Below are positions 6,259 through 15,457 of a stretch of DNA of 50,870 nucleotides, one piece after another. The stretch's first letter is position 1, and each line of letters begins with the position of its first letter. The stretch spans positions 1-50,870 of the IMG/VR virus record IMGVR_UViG_3300042561_000324; one strand, written 5' to 3'. The notes under the pieces are model-generated. The model was given only the letters and a program-made list of their open reading frames with translations. It was not told the DNA's origin and did not search any database. This DNA comes from a virus. A program made the translations under genes and the position numbers.

Positions 6259-8790
6259 ATGCTTTCCATCGGCCAAGACAACTTCTCACTTGCCACTCTA
6301 GACCAAGATGGCAAACCACCAGAAACACGAATCTCCAACGCTAATCATGCTTGGAACATCGCAAATCACTTGAGGTTGGCAAACATCGGGCGCGAGAACA
6401 AACGCTTGCGTATCTATAAGGCTTACAAAATGTTTCCGCCTACAGGATATAGCAAGCTCGCGGAGAAGCGTCTCCCTTGGCAATCTGATGTAAACTACGG
6501 ACAGCTTGGATTCATCGTAGATAACCAGAAGTCCAGTTACTACGATGTAATTACGGAACGTCAGGCTTGTTGCACGATCAAGACAAAGTATGGAAACGAA
6601 AAAGAACGACTCGTTAACTCCGAAAACATTTCCATCGCATTTGACCAAGCAATCCGCGAATGGCCCGGATACCTCTACAATACAGAGCAAGACCTTGAGG
6701 AAATGTTGCTGTATGGAAAGGGAATTGGAATGTGGGATTCACCTATGGGATGGATGCCAGAACACGTCTTCCTATCCGACCTTCTCTTTCCAGACGACAT
6801 TAGGATCGACTTCTGCAACCTTGAGGAGTTTGTTCGCCGTGTCCGTCTGACACCATACGAACTCTACAAGAAGATCGAGAATCGTGCGGCGGCAGAAGCA
6901 ATGGGATGGAATGTAGATGCGGCTATTGATGCGATCCGTTTCCACCGCGCATTCAGCAACCATCGCAAGACCCGCGAAGATTTCTTCCGCACGATCAGCG
7001 AGGCAGGATTCAACTGGTCATTGTCGGTTAACCAGAAGATTGACCTATACGAAGTATACTGGAGGGAGTTCGACGGCAAGATCAGCAAGGCGATTATCCT
7101 CCAAGACTACCAACCAATCTCTGACTACATCAACTCCAACATCAAAGGAGCAGGCAAGATCAGCGAAGATGACATCAGAACCCAGCACGGGTTTATGATG
7201 CTCAAGGTAGGACTCTTCAACTCATGGGATGAGATCATGTATATGCTCACCGATTCGGTTGGCAGCGGACTCTTCCAAGACATCAAGAGCCAAGCGGAGT
7301 CGGCGTTCGTAGCTTGCCGTCAGTATGACTTCACGATGAACTCGCTGGTTGATGCCGTGCGCCTCAACTCCATGTTGATGATCGAAGGCCAAGGGCCAGA
7401 CGCAACGAAGATGTTGAAGCAGATGGAATGGTTGCCAATCAGCGTCATGCCAGACGGAGCGAAGTTCATTCAGAACCGCTTCCAACTCCCAGTAGGAGAA
7501 AGCATGAGCTTCATGCAATTCTTCATGGGAGATATGTATAGGGGAATGGGGCAGTATCGCATCAATGCCCCTACCTCTGGAGGAAAGCAACGCACGAAAG
7601 GCGAGGCAGAGTTAGATGCGGCTGAATCAGCCAAACTCTCTGGAACGCAAATCCGCCGATTCAACGAGTGCCAGACGCTTTACTTTAAGCAACTCTACAA
7701 ACGTTTCGTTAACTCCAAGTCGAGCGATGATGGATACGAATTCGTGAAAAAGTTCTACGAAGTTCTTGAGGAACTTGGAACTCCGAAGGAAGCCGCGCAA
7801 TGGAAGAACATCACCAGCATCCGCTCCAACCTCATCAATGGTGCAGGTAGCCCATCGTTCAAACTGATTACCGCAGAGAAGTTGCTGAACATCACAGCAA
7901 TCACTCCAGCAAACGAAGGCCAAGAGAACGCAGTTAAAGACGCAATCGCGGCACTATCTGGACGAGACAACGTAGCTCGCTACCGGAATACCAAGGTAAG
8001 CAAGATCGACGATACCGCTCGCATCATTGGATTTGAAAATGCTGGAATGACTGATGCGTTCGTAAACCCAGCCAACTTCCCTGTGCTACCGACCGATCCG
8101 CACATTGAACACGCTCAAGGTCACTTCCAAGACATGGTGATGCAGTTGCAGATGAATATGCAGTCCGTGCAGGCTGGTCAGCCAAACATTGATGATCTTG
8201 CATTGGCGATGCGTTCCATCAAGTTCAAGGGTGGTCACATCATGGCGCACGTCGAGTATATCAGCAAAGACCAATCGAAGCAGGACTTCTTAAAGCAATT
8301 CATGCAAGGAATGAACGAGGCGCAGAAAATGGCCGACGATCTTCAGTCTGTATACGTGGAGATGGCTCAAGCCGAAGCTCAAAAGCAAGGTCAATCGAAC
8401 TCCGAGGAAGACATCAAACTGCAATACCTCGCTGCCAAGTCTGGTATCGAAATCGACACCAAGAAGAAACTCGCCGACATTGCGATTGGCAAGGCATCTA
8501 TCAGTCACGCCCAGCGCACCGAGCAACGCAGAGAACAGGGAATCACTCAACTCGCTCTCCAGAAAGCCAAGGCTCGCGCCGAGATTCAGAAGGCAAAAGG
8601 CAAGATGGCGGCAGAGAAGCCAATGCCAGCAGAGAAGCCAATGGAGGAAGAGGTAGAGATGGAAGAAGAAGAGACCGAAGAGCCAGAGGAGATGGAAACC
8701 GAAGAGGTAGAGACCGAAGAGGTCGAGACTCCAGAAGGAACTGAAGAAGTTGAGATGGAAACCACACAGACACCAATGCAACCACAATGA
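6259..8790 (+). CDS. Portal protein
   Basis: An 843-aa protein at the portal position (after the terminase, before scaffold and capsid), with the size and composition of large podoviral portals. The front carries EYLYNTEQDLEEMLLYGKG-like and Trp/Tyr-rich segments, the middle has the PTSGGKQRTKGEAELDAAESAKLS stretch typical of portal stem and crown regions (near 435-455), and a long helical coiled tail follows (about 690-790). The last 50 residues are almost pure Glu/Met/Thr repeats. The portal is the dodecameric gate through which DNA enters and leaves the head. No Shine-Dalgarno is present. Confidence 0.85.
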   Translation: MLSIGQDNFSLATLDQDGKPPETRISNANHAWNIANHLRLANIGRENKRLRIYKAYKMFPPTGYSKLAEKRLPWQSDVNYGQLGFIVDNQKSSYYDVITERQACCTIKTKYGNEKERLVNSENISIAFDQAIREWPGYLYNTEQDLEEMLLYGKGIGMWDSPMGWMPEHVFLSDLLFPDDIRIDFCNLEEFVRRVRLTPYELYKKIENRAAAEAMGWNVDAAIDAIRFHRAFSNHRKTREDFFRTISEAGFNWSLSVNQKIDLYEVYWREFDGKISKAIILQDYQPISDYINSNIKGAGKISEDDIRTQHGFMMLKVGLFNSWDEIMYMLTDSVGSGLFQDIKSQAESAFVACRQYDFTMNSLVDAVRLNSMLMIEGQGPDATKMLKQMEWLPISVMPDGAKFIQNRFQLPVGESMSFMQFFMGDMYRGMGQYRINAPTSGGKQRTKGEAELDAAESAKLSGTQIRRFNECQTLYFKQLYKRFVNSKSSDDGYEFVKKFYEVLEELGTPKEAAQWKNITSIRSNLINGAGSPSFKLITAEKLLNITAITPANEGQENAVKDAIAALSGRDNVARYRNTKVSKIDDTARIIGFENAGMTDAFVNPANFPVLPTDPHIEHAQGHFQDMVMQLQMNMQSVQAGQPNIDDLALAMRSIKFKGGHIMAHVEYISKDQSKQDFLKQFMQGMNEAQKMADDLQSVYVEMAQAEAQKQGQSNSEEDIKLQYLAAKSGIEIDTKKKLADIAIGKASISHAQRTEQRREQGITQLALQKAKARAEIQKAKGKMAAEKPMPAEKPMEEEVEMEEEETEEPEEMETEEVETEEVETPEGTEEVEMETTQTPMQPQ
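8641..8760 (+). repeat. Glu-rich codon repeats in the portal tail
   Basis: Imperfect short repeats of GAAGAGGTAGAGACC type encode a highly acidic C-terminal tail of the portal protein. Repeat slippage should make its length vary between relatives. A negatively charged tail may act as a DNA mimic or scaffold contact. Confidence 0.6.
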
Positions 8791-9032
8791 CAACCGAAAA
8801 AGTAAAATCCTTATGCGCGGCAATAACAGCACACGAAGATTGGAACAAGCTACAGGCATACCTGTTGCTTAACGTAAGCCCACCCGAAGGAGTAACCACG
8901 CTTATCCATGCAATCAAAGCTATTGATGCTATTGGAACAGAGGAACAAGGAGCATTCAAAAAAACCAAGCCTTCTTCAAGAACTAAAGAACTTAAAGAAA
9001 GCACGATTGATCCAGACCTCGACGAAATCTAA
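8787..9032 (+). CDS. Small hypothetical virion-assembly protein
   Basis: An 81-aa protein overlapping the portal stop by 4 nt (ATGA). It is helical, with the hydrophobic stretch VSPPEGVTTLIHAIKAI in the middle and a Ser/Lys/Glu-rich tail. It lies between portal and scaffold, so a head-assembly role is likely but unproven. Confidence 0.55.
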   Translation: MTTEKVKSLCAAITAHEDWNKLQAYLLLNVSPPEGVTTLIHAIKAIDAIGTEEQGAFKKTKPSSRTKELKESTIDPDLDEI

Positions 9033-9035
9033 TTT

Positions 9036-10319
9036 ATGGCAGACACCGACAACACAGCAGAAGTAATCGCAGAACTGAAGTCTAAACCTCAAGTTCCGAT
9101 TAAGGGCAATACATCTGACTTCCTCAAGAAGTTCAGCAAACAACAAGCCGACGATGGCAAGCCAAGCGCGACCAATGTTGGAGACCCGAATCTCGGAATA
9201 CCTAAATACAATGAAGAAGAACCACCCGAAGAACCAACCGGAGTTACTGAAGCTGAAATCACGTCTGAACGGACAGGAAAGAAAAAAGGATTCGTTGAGC
9301 GACAAATCGAAGAAAACCGAAAGCTCAAAGAAGAACTGGAGAAATACAAGAAGGAAGAAGTTCCAAAGTTTGAAACCAAAATCCAAGAACTTGAGCGATT
9401 GGTATCCGAGTCAAAATCGACAGCAGAAACCAACCACTACCAAGAACAACTCAACAAAGCCAACCAAGAGAAGTTGGAAGTTGAGCAACAACTATCCGAG
9501 CAGATTAAAGAATTGCGAAGCAAACTGGATTTCCACGATATCGCAAGCAATCCTGACTTTAAAAAGAATTACCTCGATCCCATCAAAAGCACTTACGACA
9601 CTGCGCGGCAGTTGCTGGCGAATGATCCAACGCTTCTTTCAACATTCTCCCGTGCTGTCAATGCAAACGCCTCCATCTTCAATGCGGCATCCGAAGAAGA
9701 TCGTCGAGCGGCAGAAGTTGACCGCGACCAAGCGTTCGAGGAAATCACGAACTCGCTATCGCAATTCAAGCAATACCAGTTCGCGGAGCAAGTCAACAGT
9801 TTCATCAAAGCAACTCAAAACCACCACTCGGCTCTAGTTAACTTTGAAGAGACTAAGCAGGACATCCTTCAAACTGCAAAACAACGCGAGCAAGAAGGGC
9901 GAAACAGGTATCTGAACCAGTGGCGCGAAGGGTATAAAACTACCCAGCAAGAAATTGATAACGCTACCGCGATTCCTGACTCGCTGGCTGAATACATGAA
10001 GGAAAAGGGAATCAAGTATGACTTGTCCCGTGACGAAGCTATCGCTCTTGCCGCGACCCAACAGAGTAATGAGCAGGCATCGGTAGAAGATATGAACCGC
10101 CTCATCAACCAAGGCCGGGCGTATCAGAAACTACAAGCCCAACTAAAAGCATTGCATGAAATGGTGAAAGAGAAAGACGAGTATATCTCACAACTGAAAG
10201 GATCGTCACGGATCACATCATCGCCAAGTGCATCGGATTCCCAGAAGCCAAGAATGAGTCTTTCGGAGGGACTGGCCGCGAAGATCGCAAGATTCTCGCC
10301 GCAAGCAAGAACTGCATAG
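9036..10319 (+). CDS. Scaffolding protein candidate
   Basis: A 427-aa protein that is charged and strongly coiled-coil: residues about 95-170 (KLKEELEKYKKEE onward) and 360-395 (QLKALHEMVKEKDEY) are heptad-rich, and few residues are hydrophobic overall. Position between portal and major capsid, high Glu/Lys/Gln and a basic Arg-containing C-terminus (KIARFSPQARTA) match phage scaffolds that bind the inner capsid surface. No protease motif is seen. A strong terminator follows. Confidence 0.7.
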   Translation: MADTDNTAEVIAELKSKPQVPIKGNTSDFLKKFSKQQADDGKPSATNVGDPNLGIPKYNEEEPPEEPTGVTEAEITSERTGKKKGFVERQIEENRKLKEELEKYKKEEVPKFETKIQELERLVSESKSTAETNHYQEQLNKANQEKLEVEQQLSEQIKELRSKLDFHDIASNPDFKKNYLDPIKSTYDTARQLLANDPTLLSTFSRAVNANASIFNAASEEDRRAAEVDRDQAFEEITNSLSQFKQYQFAEQVNSFIKATQNHHSALVNFEETKQDILQTAKQREQEGRNRYLNQWREGYKTTQQEIDNATAIPDSLAEYMKEKGIKYDLSRDEAIALAATQQSNEQASVEDMNRLINQGRAYQKLQAQLKALHEMVKEKDEYISQLKGSSRITSSPSASDSQKPRMSLSEGLAAKIARFSPQARTA

Positions 10320-10349
10320 CCCATCATTCCTAATTCTGGTTGTCATGGA

Positions 10350-10391
10350 GGGGGAGGTAGAGTCGATTGCTACCTCCCCCTAACTTTTTTT
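10350..10391 (+). terminator. Intrinsic terminator after the scaffold gene
   Basis: Eleven perfect pairs (10350-10360 with 10370-10380, GGGGGAGGTAG-type arm), a 9-nt loop and a T-run at 10385-10391. It ends or attenuates transcription from the portal region just before the capsid promoter. Confidence 0.85.
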
Positions 10392-10402
10392 AAAAATATC
10401 GC

Positions 10403-10429
10403 TTGACATAATAAATAGGCGATTGCAAT
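10403..10429 (+). promoter_or_regulatory. Candidate capsid promoter
   Basis: A perfect TTGACA (10403-10408) is followed after 15 nt by TGCAAT (10424-10429); the spacing is short and the -10 imperfect. Lying between a terminator and the capsid leader, it is the best candidate for independent capsid transcription. Confidence 0.45.
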
Positions 10430-10453
10430 GTGGCGCACAAGAGATAGCCGAAA

Positions 10454-10469
10454 TTATCGTTTACGATAA
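10454..10469. promoter_or_regulatory. Palindrome 5 (TTTA centre) in the capsid leader
   Basis: TTATCGTTTACGATAA lies about 25 bp downstream of the candidate capsid -10 box. A protein here would act as a roadblock or bind early transcribed DNA. Confidence 0.65.
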
Positions 10470-10480
10470 AATTAGGGATT

Positions 10481-10625
10481 CAGCCGCACTCTGGCTGGCG
10501 AGTTTTCGACCTCGCATGAAAAACGATTTCTGGACAGAATAAACTCTGGGTTGAGTCCAGCAGAGGAAACCAAGCACTCGCTTGCTATTCCTCTGTGGTA
10601 TAGTTTAGCAGTGCAAAACTAAACT
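10481..10625 (+). promoter_or_regulatory. Capsid mRNA leader with five successive hairpins
   Basis: Five stems follow each other: CAGCC/GGCTG (10481-10497), GCGAG/CTCGC (10498-10515), CTGG/CCAG (10546-10560), CAGAGGAA/TTCCTCTG with inner CAAGC/GCTTG (10561-10595), and AGTTTAG/CTAAACT (10602-10625). The last ends 21 nt before the capsid ATG. This leader could stabilise the abundant capsid mRNA or control its translation. Confidence 0.55.
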
Positions 10626-10646
10626 AAACAAAAATCAAATAAATCA

Positions 10647-12056
10647 ATGAGCGATCAACTCTACTTCAATAGTTGTGCTGAAATTGACAGTTTCTTCCGC
10701 GAGGGCCGCGAGTATTTCAACGACCTCTATGTTAAGAAACTCGTCACCAACAGTGCATATTTCACCCGTTTCGAGGAGCAATCTTGGCCCTTGAATCACA
10801 CAACCGAGCAGAAGGCTTTCCGCTTTGGCCGTGGATTCCACGATCCTTGCAGCCCCTTCCGCACGATCACCGACACCTACTGCGAGACTGATTCTTGCGA
10901 TAGCAAACCCGAAGTCATCCAACGTCCCGGCACGGAGAGCTACACTTTCGAGCTTCTCCGCAAAGAGATGACCACTGACTGGATTTGCGTCGAGAGCCTT
11001 CTCTATCGCCTTTTCCCTGCTGAAGAGATTCTTCAGTTCGAGGAGTCCAATGCCCGTATCACCAAGAACGTTCACGAAGAGTTCCTTCGTAGCAACTATA
11101 TCGGTGGTGCTGGACACAAATGGATGGGTATCACCACTGATGACGGAACCTACTGCGGTCTGGTCGATGACCAAGCATGGTTCGTTCCAGAACACACCCT
11201 CAACAACGAAGCTGGTTACGACCTCTGCGCACTTCGCGTTAAGCTCGCTCCCGCCGATCTCAACAAGATCGCTTACCTCTCGCTTGATATGCTCGACGAT
11301 GCTCTCGTTGACCTCCAAGACGAAGATGACGCTTTCCGCCTTGATCTGCAAGATGCGACTGGTCAGCCTCTGCTCGACATCGTTATCCCTGATCCTCAAG
11401 TTGGCCGTGCGCTTTACTTCCAAGCCAAGCGCAACAATGGCTACTGGGATGCTAACACGGACTTCGATGAGCGTCTTACCCGTCTGAAGCTCGGCATCAA
11501 TCGTATCATTGGCGACTACGCTTTTGGTTACGACATCAACGCCGCTCGCTTCAACGCTGACACTGCCTTCAACGCATCGCTCGCTCCGTTCAACGAAGCT
11601 GATCCTGCTACTTGGGCGCGTCTCGTTCGCGTTCCTCGCTACATCAAAGTTGTGATGGAACAAGGTTGCGCCTACGTCCCGAACAAAGCCTACCGCAATG
11701 CCGACTTCGGTATCTCGGTTGCTATGGTCAACAAAGCCATGTGCAAATGGACGATGCCTTCCTCGACTGGTTACGGCCAAGCCCAACAGATGACCCAGAA
11801 CTACGCTGGTGATTGGGAATGGAAGAACCCTGATTGGGAGTGCAACCGCTGGCGTAAATCGGGCTTCTATCAAGCCCAGTTCCGTCTGGCCGCACAGGTC
11901 AAAGACCCAACCATCATGCACACCTTCCTGCATCGTATGCCGAAGAGCAAGAACCTCTATGGTTCCTGCTGCGAAGTTCAGAGCTACATCGTCCCTGAAA
12001 ACAATCAGGACTGCTATAGCTGCGCTGGCGTTGGTGACATCGTTGTGCCTTCCTAA
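10647..12056 (+). CDS. Major capsid protein
   Basis: A 469-aa protein assigned by position (after scaffold, before decoration-like genes), size, its own promoter and terminator-like hairpins, and codon usage unlike its neighbours: C-ending codons such as ctc, ttc and gac dominate, the mark of very high expression. It is unusually rich in Cys (for example ETDSCDS, GSCCEV and QDCYSCAG near the C-terminus), which may allow disulphide or metal cross-links between capsomers. I cannot point to a signature motif for the HK97 fold, so the fold is assumed. The mRNA leader is structured and the ribosome site is an A/C-rich tract instead of a Shine-Dalgarno. Confidence 0.8.
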   Translation: MSDQLYFNSCAEIDSFFREGREYFNDLYVKKLVTNSAYFTRFEEQSWPLNHTTEQKAFRFGRGFHDPCSPFRTITDTYCETDSCDSKPEVIQRPGTESYTFELLRKEMTTDWICVESLLYRLFPAEEILQFEESNARITKNVHEEFLRSNYIGGAGHKWMGITTDDGTYCGLVDDQAWFVPEHTLNNEAGYDLCALRVKLAPADLNKIAYLSLDMLDDALVDLQDEDDAFRLDLQDATGQPLLDIVIPDPQVGRALYFQAKRNNGYWDANTDFDERLTRLKLGINRIIGDYAFGYDINAARFNADTAFNASLAPFNEADPATWARLVRVPRYIKVVMEQGCAYVPNKAYRNADFGISVAMVNKAMCKWTMPSSTGYGQAQQMTQNYAGDWEWKNPDWECNRWRKSGFYQAQFRLAAQVKDPTIMHTFLHRMPKSKNLYGSCCEVQSYIVPENNQDCYSCAGVGDIVVPS

Positions 12057-12066
12057 AGTTAAATAA

Positions 12067-12093
12067 GGGGAGGGGCTATTAAAGCCTCTCCCC
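12067..12093 (+). terminator. GC-rich hairpin after the capsid gene
   Basis: An 11-bp stem with one G-T pair (12067-12077 with 12083-12093) and a 5-nt loop. It is followed by GTAACCTT, not a T-run, so it is more likely a weak terminator or an mRNA 3'-end protector than a strong stop. Confidence 0.6.
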
Positions 12094-12118
12094 GTAACCT
12101 TAAACAAAATCAAAATAT

Positions 12119-12733
12119 ATGTCTAATTCTCGACCACTCGCTTATGATCGTGTCAACCTGTTTGGCCCGACCGCCGTTAACCTCCTCGCTGCTGGAGACG
12201 CTGATCTCTTGGTTCTCAACGACCAAGACACCAAGTTCTTTCCAACTAGCATCGTTCTGGAAACCGCATACGCTCGCGGAACCACTGCCACCGATCCAGT
12301 TGTGATCGTTGACAACGGAACCACGGGTGAAAACATCACTTCCTCGCTGACCATCACGGACGGTCTTGATAACCAAGGACGCTACAATCCTCTTACGATT
12401 GCCGCCAATCCTTACGTCATCACTGGTGCTGGTAAACTCCGCTTGCTGAAAAGCACTGTGGGTGCTGGTCAAGCCACCGCTACTCGCTCCCGCACTTCGG
12501 GCGTTGCTACCATCGTTACTGCCGCTGCTCATGGATTCTCCACGGGCGATGTCATCACGATTGCCAGCATGACCGACACCTCGTTCAACGATGTGCAGGC
12601 GGAAGTTACTGTTGTTGACTCCACCACGTTCACCTATGCGAACGCTGGTGCTAATGTCGCTTCGGGCGCGGATACCGCTGGACGTGTTGGCGCACTCTAC
12701 GTGAATGCCTACGTTGTTGGTATCTACTACTAA
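12119..12733 (+). CDS. Head decoration-like protein with Ig-like domain
   Basis: A 204-aa protein right after the capsid gene and using the same C-rich, highly expressed codons. Residues about 120-190 (TRSRTSGVATIVTAAAHG, then FSTGDVITIASM and TTFTYANAG) match the small Ig-like/beta-sandwich insert found in many phage head and tail proteins. The flanks are beta-rich with no signal peptide. Probably a surface decoration or head-completion protein. Confidence 0.6.
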   Translation: MSNSRPLAYDRVNLFGPTAVNLLAAGDADLLVLNDQDTKFFPTSIVLETAYARGTTATDPVVIVDNGTTGENITSSLTITDGLDNQGRYNPLTIAANPYVITGAGKLRLLKSTVGAGQATATRSRTSGVATIVTAAAHGFSTGDVITIASMTDTSFNDVQAEVTVVDSTTFTYANAGANVASGADTAGRVGALYVNAYVVGIYY

Positions 12734-12743
12734 TCATTAATCT

Positions 12744-12772
12744 GGGTGGGGGAGTTACATTCTCCCTCACCC
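12744..12772 (+). terminator. GC-rich hairpin after the decoration gene
   Basis: An 11-bp stem with one G-T pair (12744-12754 with 12762-12772) and a 7-nt loop, followed by TAACCATTTTC. It is built like the hairpin after the capsid gene and probably acts as a partial terminator or RNA stabiliser. Confidence 0.6.
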
Positions 12773-12787
12773 TAACCATTTTCTATT

Positions 12788-13054
12788 ATGGCTTGCTTTA
12801 CCTCTCTACCCTACCGCGATAAAACCTATCCTTTCGTTCAGACGATTGCTACCGCCGCTGGCATTGAACCAATCTCTTTTGGTTGCTACGACTCGGCAAG
12901 CGATGCCGCCAAACTCTATCAGTTCTATGTTGGATTCGCAACCATTGGTGGCCTCACCCCAGTTACTCAAAATTGCTTTGTGCAAAAAACTGAAGACCAG
13001 CAATTCTTCCTTACTAATGAGGCTCTGTCTGCTGCTCTTAACCCTGTTACATAA
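12788..13054 (+). CDS. Small hypothetical structural protein
   Basis: An 88-aa protein with C-rich, highly expressed codons like the capsid gene and several aromatic residues (YRDKTYPF, YQFYVGF). It may be a second head-decoration or completion protein. No known domain is visible. It ends just before palindrome 6. Confidence 0.6.
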   Translation: MACFTSLPYRDKTYPFVQTIATAAGIEPISFGCYDSASDAAKLYQFYVGFATIGGLTPVTQNCFVQKTEDQQFFLTNEALSAALNPVT

Positions 13055-13070
13055 TTATCGTAACCGATAA
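13055..13070. promoter_or_regulatory. Palindrome 6 (TAAC centre), before the 696-aa fibre gene
   Basis: TTATCGTAACCGATAA begins right after the stop of the 12788-13054 gene and ends 6 bp before the ATG of the next gene. Confidence 0.65.
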
Positions 13071-13076
13071 AATATT

Positions 13077-15167
13077 ATGCCAACTGATTCACAGTTCTTG
13101 GATGGAACAAACGATATTCAACGTCTTGCTATTTTGCGAGCAGCAGAGGCGCAAGGGACATATATTAGTCCATTAACGGATACTTGTTTCAAAGATGCAA
13201 CTGAAGATGTTCAGAGGCTTGAAATCCTTCGCGCAATCGAAGGCATATCTGGCGGCGGTGGATCAGGAACCGTTACAAGCGTAACTGGTGGAACTGGTCT
13301 TACTGGTGGAACAATTACCACTTCTGGAACACTTGCTGTTAGCTATGGAACTTCCGCTGGAACAGCCGCCGAAGGCAATGATTCTCGACTTTCGGACGCT
13401 CGCATTCCGACTGGGTCTGCTGGCGGAGACTTGACTGGCACATACCCAAATCCAACTGTAGATGGATTGCAAGGAACTCCGGTAAGCAATGCAACACCAG
13501 TCAATGGACAAGTCTTGCAATACAATGGAACAAGTTGGGTTCCGGGGACTATTCCTCCCGGTGGTTCTGGTGGTGGTGGTGTAATTTATTATTTGAATTT
13601 CAACACAGCAGCAGACGCTCCTGTAACAAATATTCCGCAAACACCAAACGCATCGAAAGAACTTGGAATTATCGGAGAAACAACCGCAACAAGTTATCTT
13701 TCACCAATTCTTTCTACAGGAAGCTACGACTTTCTCGCATCGTTTGTTACTGATCTCAATATTCCATCTGCCACTGCAATCCCCGCTGGCATTTGGGATT
13801 TCAATATCTTTGTAGAATCAACGACTACAAATTCTTCAAACCAAATTCGTTTCAAAGTTGAAGTTTTGAAATACGATGGAGTAAACGCTCCAACGCTCAT
13901 TGCAACTTCTAACGATGTTTACATCTACGATCCCGCTGAAATTAACCAACAGGTTGCATCGGTGGTAATGCCGCAAACTACGATTCTTGCAACTGATCGA
14001 ATCCTTGTTTATTTGTATGGACGAGCGAATCAAAACAACAATCGTCTTACATTCCATTTTGGCGGTAACTATCCATCACATACTCACACAACAATGCCAT
14101 CCGTCACAGGAACTGGCGTTGTTAAAGTAGTCAATGGCGTATTCCAATCACCAGCATCCACGATTGTAAATGCTGACGTGTCTGCAACCGCAGCTATTGA
14201 AGTAAGCAAACTTTCTCAAGCAACCAATCGAATTCTTGGCAGAACAACTGCTGGAACTGGATCGGTTGAAGAATTGAGTGTTGCAGGCAATCTTACGCTT
14301 GCATCTGGAACACTAACTTCACTTTCTCCTCAAATTGATATTTATACTGCATCAGGAACTTGGACAAAACCAGTAGGCGCAAGGGAAGTTGTAGTTCAAT
14401 GTGTGGCTGGTGGTGGTGGTGGTGGATATGGTGGCAAGCAGACTGCTGGAACTGCAGTTTTTGGCGGTGCTGGTGGTGGTTCTGGTGGTTATTCTCATGC
14501 TTCAATTAACGCATCAGAACTTACAGATGCAAGTTATACAATAACTGTAGGTAGTGGAGGAACTGGAGGAGTTGGAACTACTTTAACAAACGCTACTCTC
14601 GGAACGCTTACATCATTTGCTGGTATCACTCAAGGAACACTCGTCAGAGCTTCTGCGGGTGGGACTGTTGCTGGCAATGGAGGCACAGTCGCACCAACAT
14701 CAGGTGGTGCTGGTGCGCCAGCAGGAAATGGTGGAGGCGCGGCAAACATAACTGGAACTGGAGGTGCTGGTAGTGGAACAAATTTTTCTCCATCAAGTGG
14801 CGGTGCTGGCGGCGGTATAACTGCGGCGGCAGTTGTGGGAAATATAACAGGTGTATTCAATGGAGGAACGGGCGGAACTAACCATTTTGTTGGTTTGATA
14901 AGCAACGGAGGCGTTGCAAGCGCAACAGCAAATGGAGGTTCTGCAACTCCAACTACTCCAAGAACACTATCTACATTGATGATTAATGGCTCTGGTGGTG
15001 GCGGCGGCGGAGCTTGCTCATTTGCAACTGGGTCTGGAGGAAATGGAGCAAATGGTTCAGCATATGGCTCTGGTGGCGGTGGTGGCGGATCAACTATTGG
15101 TTCTGGAGACCGAAGCAACGGAGGCAATGGCGCACCCGGAGCATTAATGATTACAACTTACTTTTAA
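13077..15167 (+). CDS. Tail fibre/appendage with glycine-rich domain
   Basis: A 696-aa protein. The N-terminus holds a duplicated short motif (FLDGTNDIQRLAILRA and CFKDATEDVQRLEILRA, residues 5-50), perhaps the attachment part. Residues about 60-160 include the GDLTGTYPNPTV motif common in phage fibres. The middle is a beta domain, and from about 425 the TASGTWTKPVGAREV segment opens a long Gly-rich domain with many GGGGG runs, like the polyglycine domains of receptor-binding proteins. It is probably a host-contact protein; the Gly-rich part would be the variable tip. Confidence 0.7.
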   Translation: MPTDSQFLDGTNDIQRLAILRAAEAQGTYISPLTDTCFKDATEDVQRLEILRAIEGISGGGGSGTVTSVTGGTGLTGGTITTSGTLAVSYGTSAGTAAEGNDSRLSDARIPTGSAGGDLTGTYPNPTVDGLQGTPVSNATPVNGQVLQYNGTSWVPGTIPPGGSGGGGVIYYLNFNTAADAPVTNIPQTPNASKELGIIGETTATSYLSPILSTGSYDFLASFVTDLNIPSATAIPAGIWDFNIFVESTTTNSSNQIRFKVEVLKYDGVNAPTLIATSNDVYIYDPAEINQQVASVVMPQTTILATDRILVYLYGRANQNNNRLTFHFGGNYPSHTHTTMPSVTGTGVVKVVNGVFQSPASTIVNADVSATAAIEVSKLSQATNRILGRTTAGTGSVEELSVAGNLTLASGTLTSLSPQIDIYTASGTWTKPVGAREVVVQCVAGGGGGGYGGKQTAGTAVFGGAGGGSGGYSHASINASELTDASYTITVGSGGTGGVGTTLTNATLGTLTSFAGITQGTLVRASAGGTVAGNGGTVAPTSGGAGAPAGNGGGAANITGTGGAGSGTNFSPSSGGAGGGITAAAVVGNITGVFNGGTGGTNHFVGLISNGGVASATANGGSATPTTPRTLSTLMINGSGGGGGGACSFATGSGGNGANGSAYGSGGGGGGSTIGSGDRSNGGNGAPGALMITTYF

Positions 15168-15169
15168 TT

Positions 15170-15385
15170 ATGGAAATTGACGATTGGGCAATAATCAATA
15201 CGGCAGGCGGATGGCTTGAAATGGTTGTGCGTTGGGACGGAAATACCGAAACTTGGCCACTTCCCGAAGGAACATACGCAGTTCGCCGTTCAGAAATAAA
15301 TTTAGATTCTCTTCCATTAAATCCAGAAATTTTAAACGATCCAGTCGAGATTTTCGTTGACATCGAAGAAGCTGGATCATATTAA
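15170..15385 (+). CDS. Small fibre-associated hypothetical protein
   Basis: A 71-aa acidic protein starting MEIDDWAIIN, two bases after the fibre stop. It is beta-rich with Trp-containing strands (WLEMVVRWDGNTETW). It resembles the small proteins that follow fibre genes as chaperones or caps, but no family is recognised. Confidence 0.6.
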   Translation: MEIDDWAIINTAGGWLEMVVRWDGNTETWPLPEGTYAVRRSEINLDSLPLNPEILNDPVEIFVDIEEAGSY

Positions 15386-15396
15386 CACTTTTATTG

Positions 15397-15413
15397 TTGA
15401 GGAATCAACATTA
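15397..15413 (+). promoter_or_regulatory. Small hairpin before the 597-aa fibre gene
   Basis: GTTGA-GGAA-TCAAC forms a 5-bp hairpin around here, followed by A-rich sequence without a T-run. It may mark the 3' end of the preceding transcript. Downstream lies the ACTAAACTAAACAAAA leader tract also present before the capsid gene. Confidence 0.35.
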
Positions 15414-15457
15414 AAAAACAAAACACATAAAACTAAACTAAACAAAACAAATTAATT

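Noticed and set aside
10644-12113. 489-aa open frame antisense to the capsid gene
   Set aside because: It mirrors the capsid gene almost end to end. The capsid gene's strict, C-ending codon use keeps the opposite frame open; the translation has no domain-like pattern and no leader.
14630-15127. 165-aa antisense frame with long Pro runs
   Set aside because: The Pro runs are simply the complement of the Gly-rich fibre codons.
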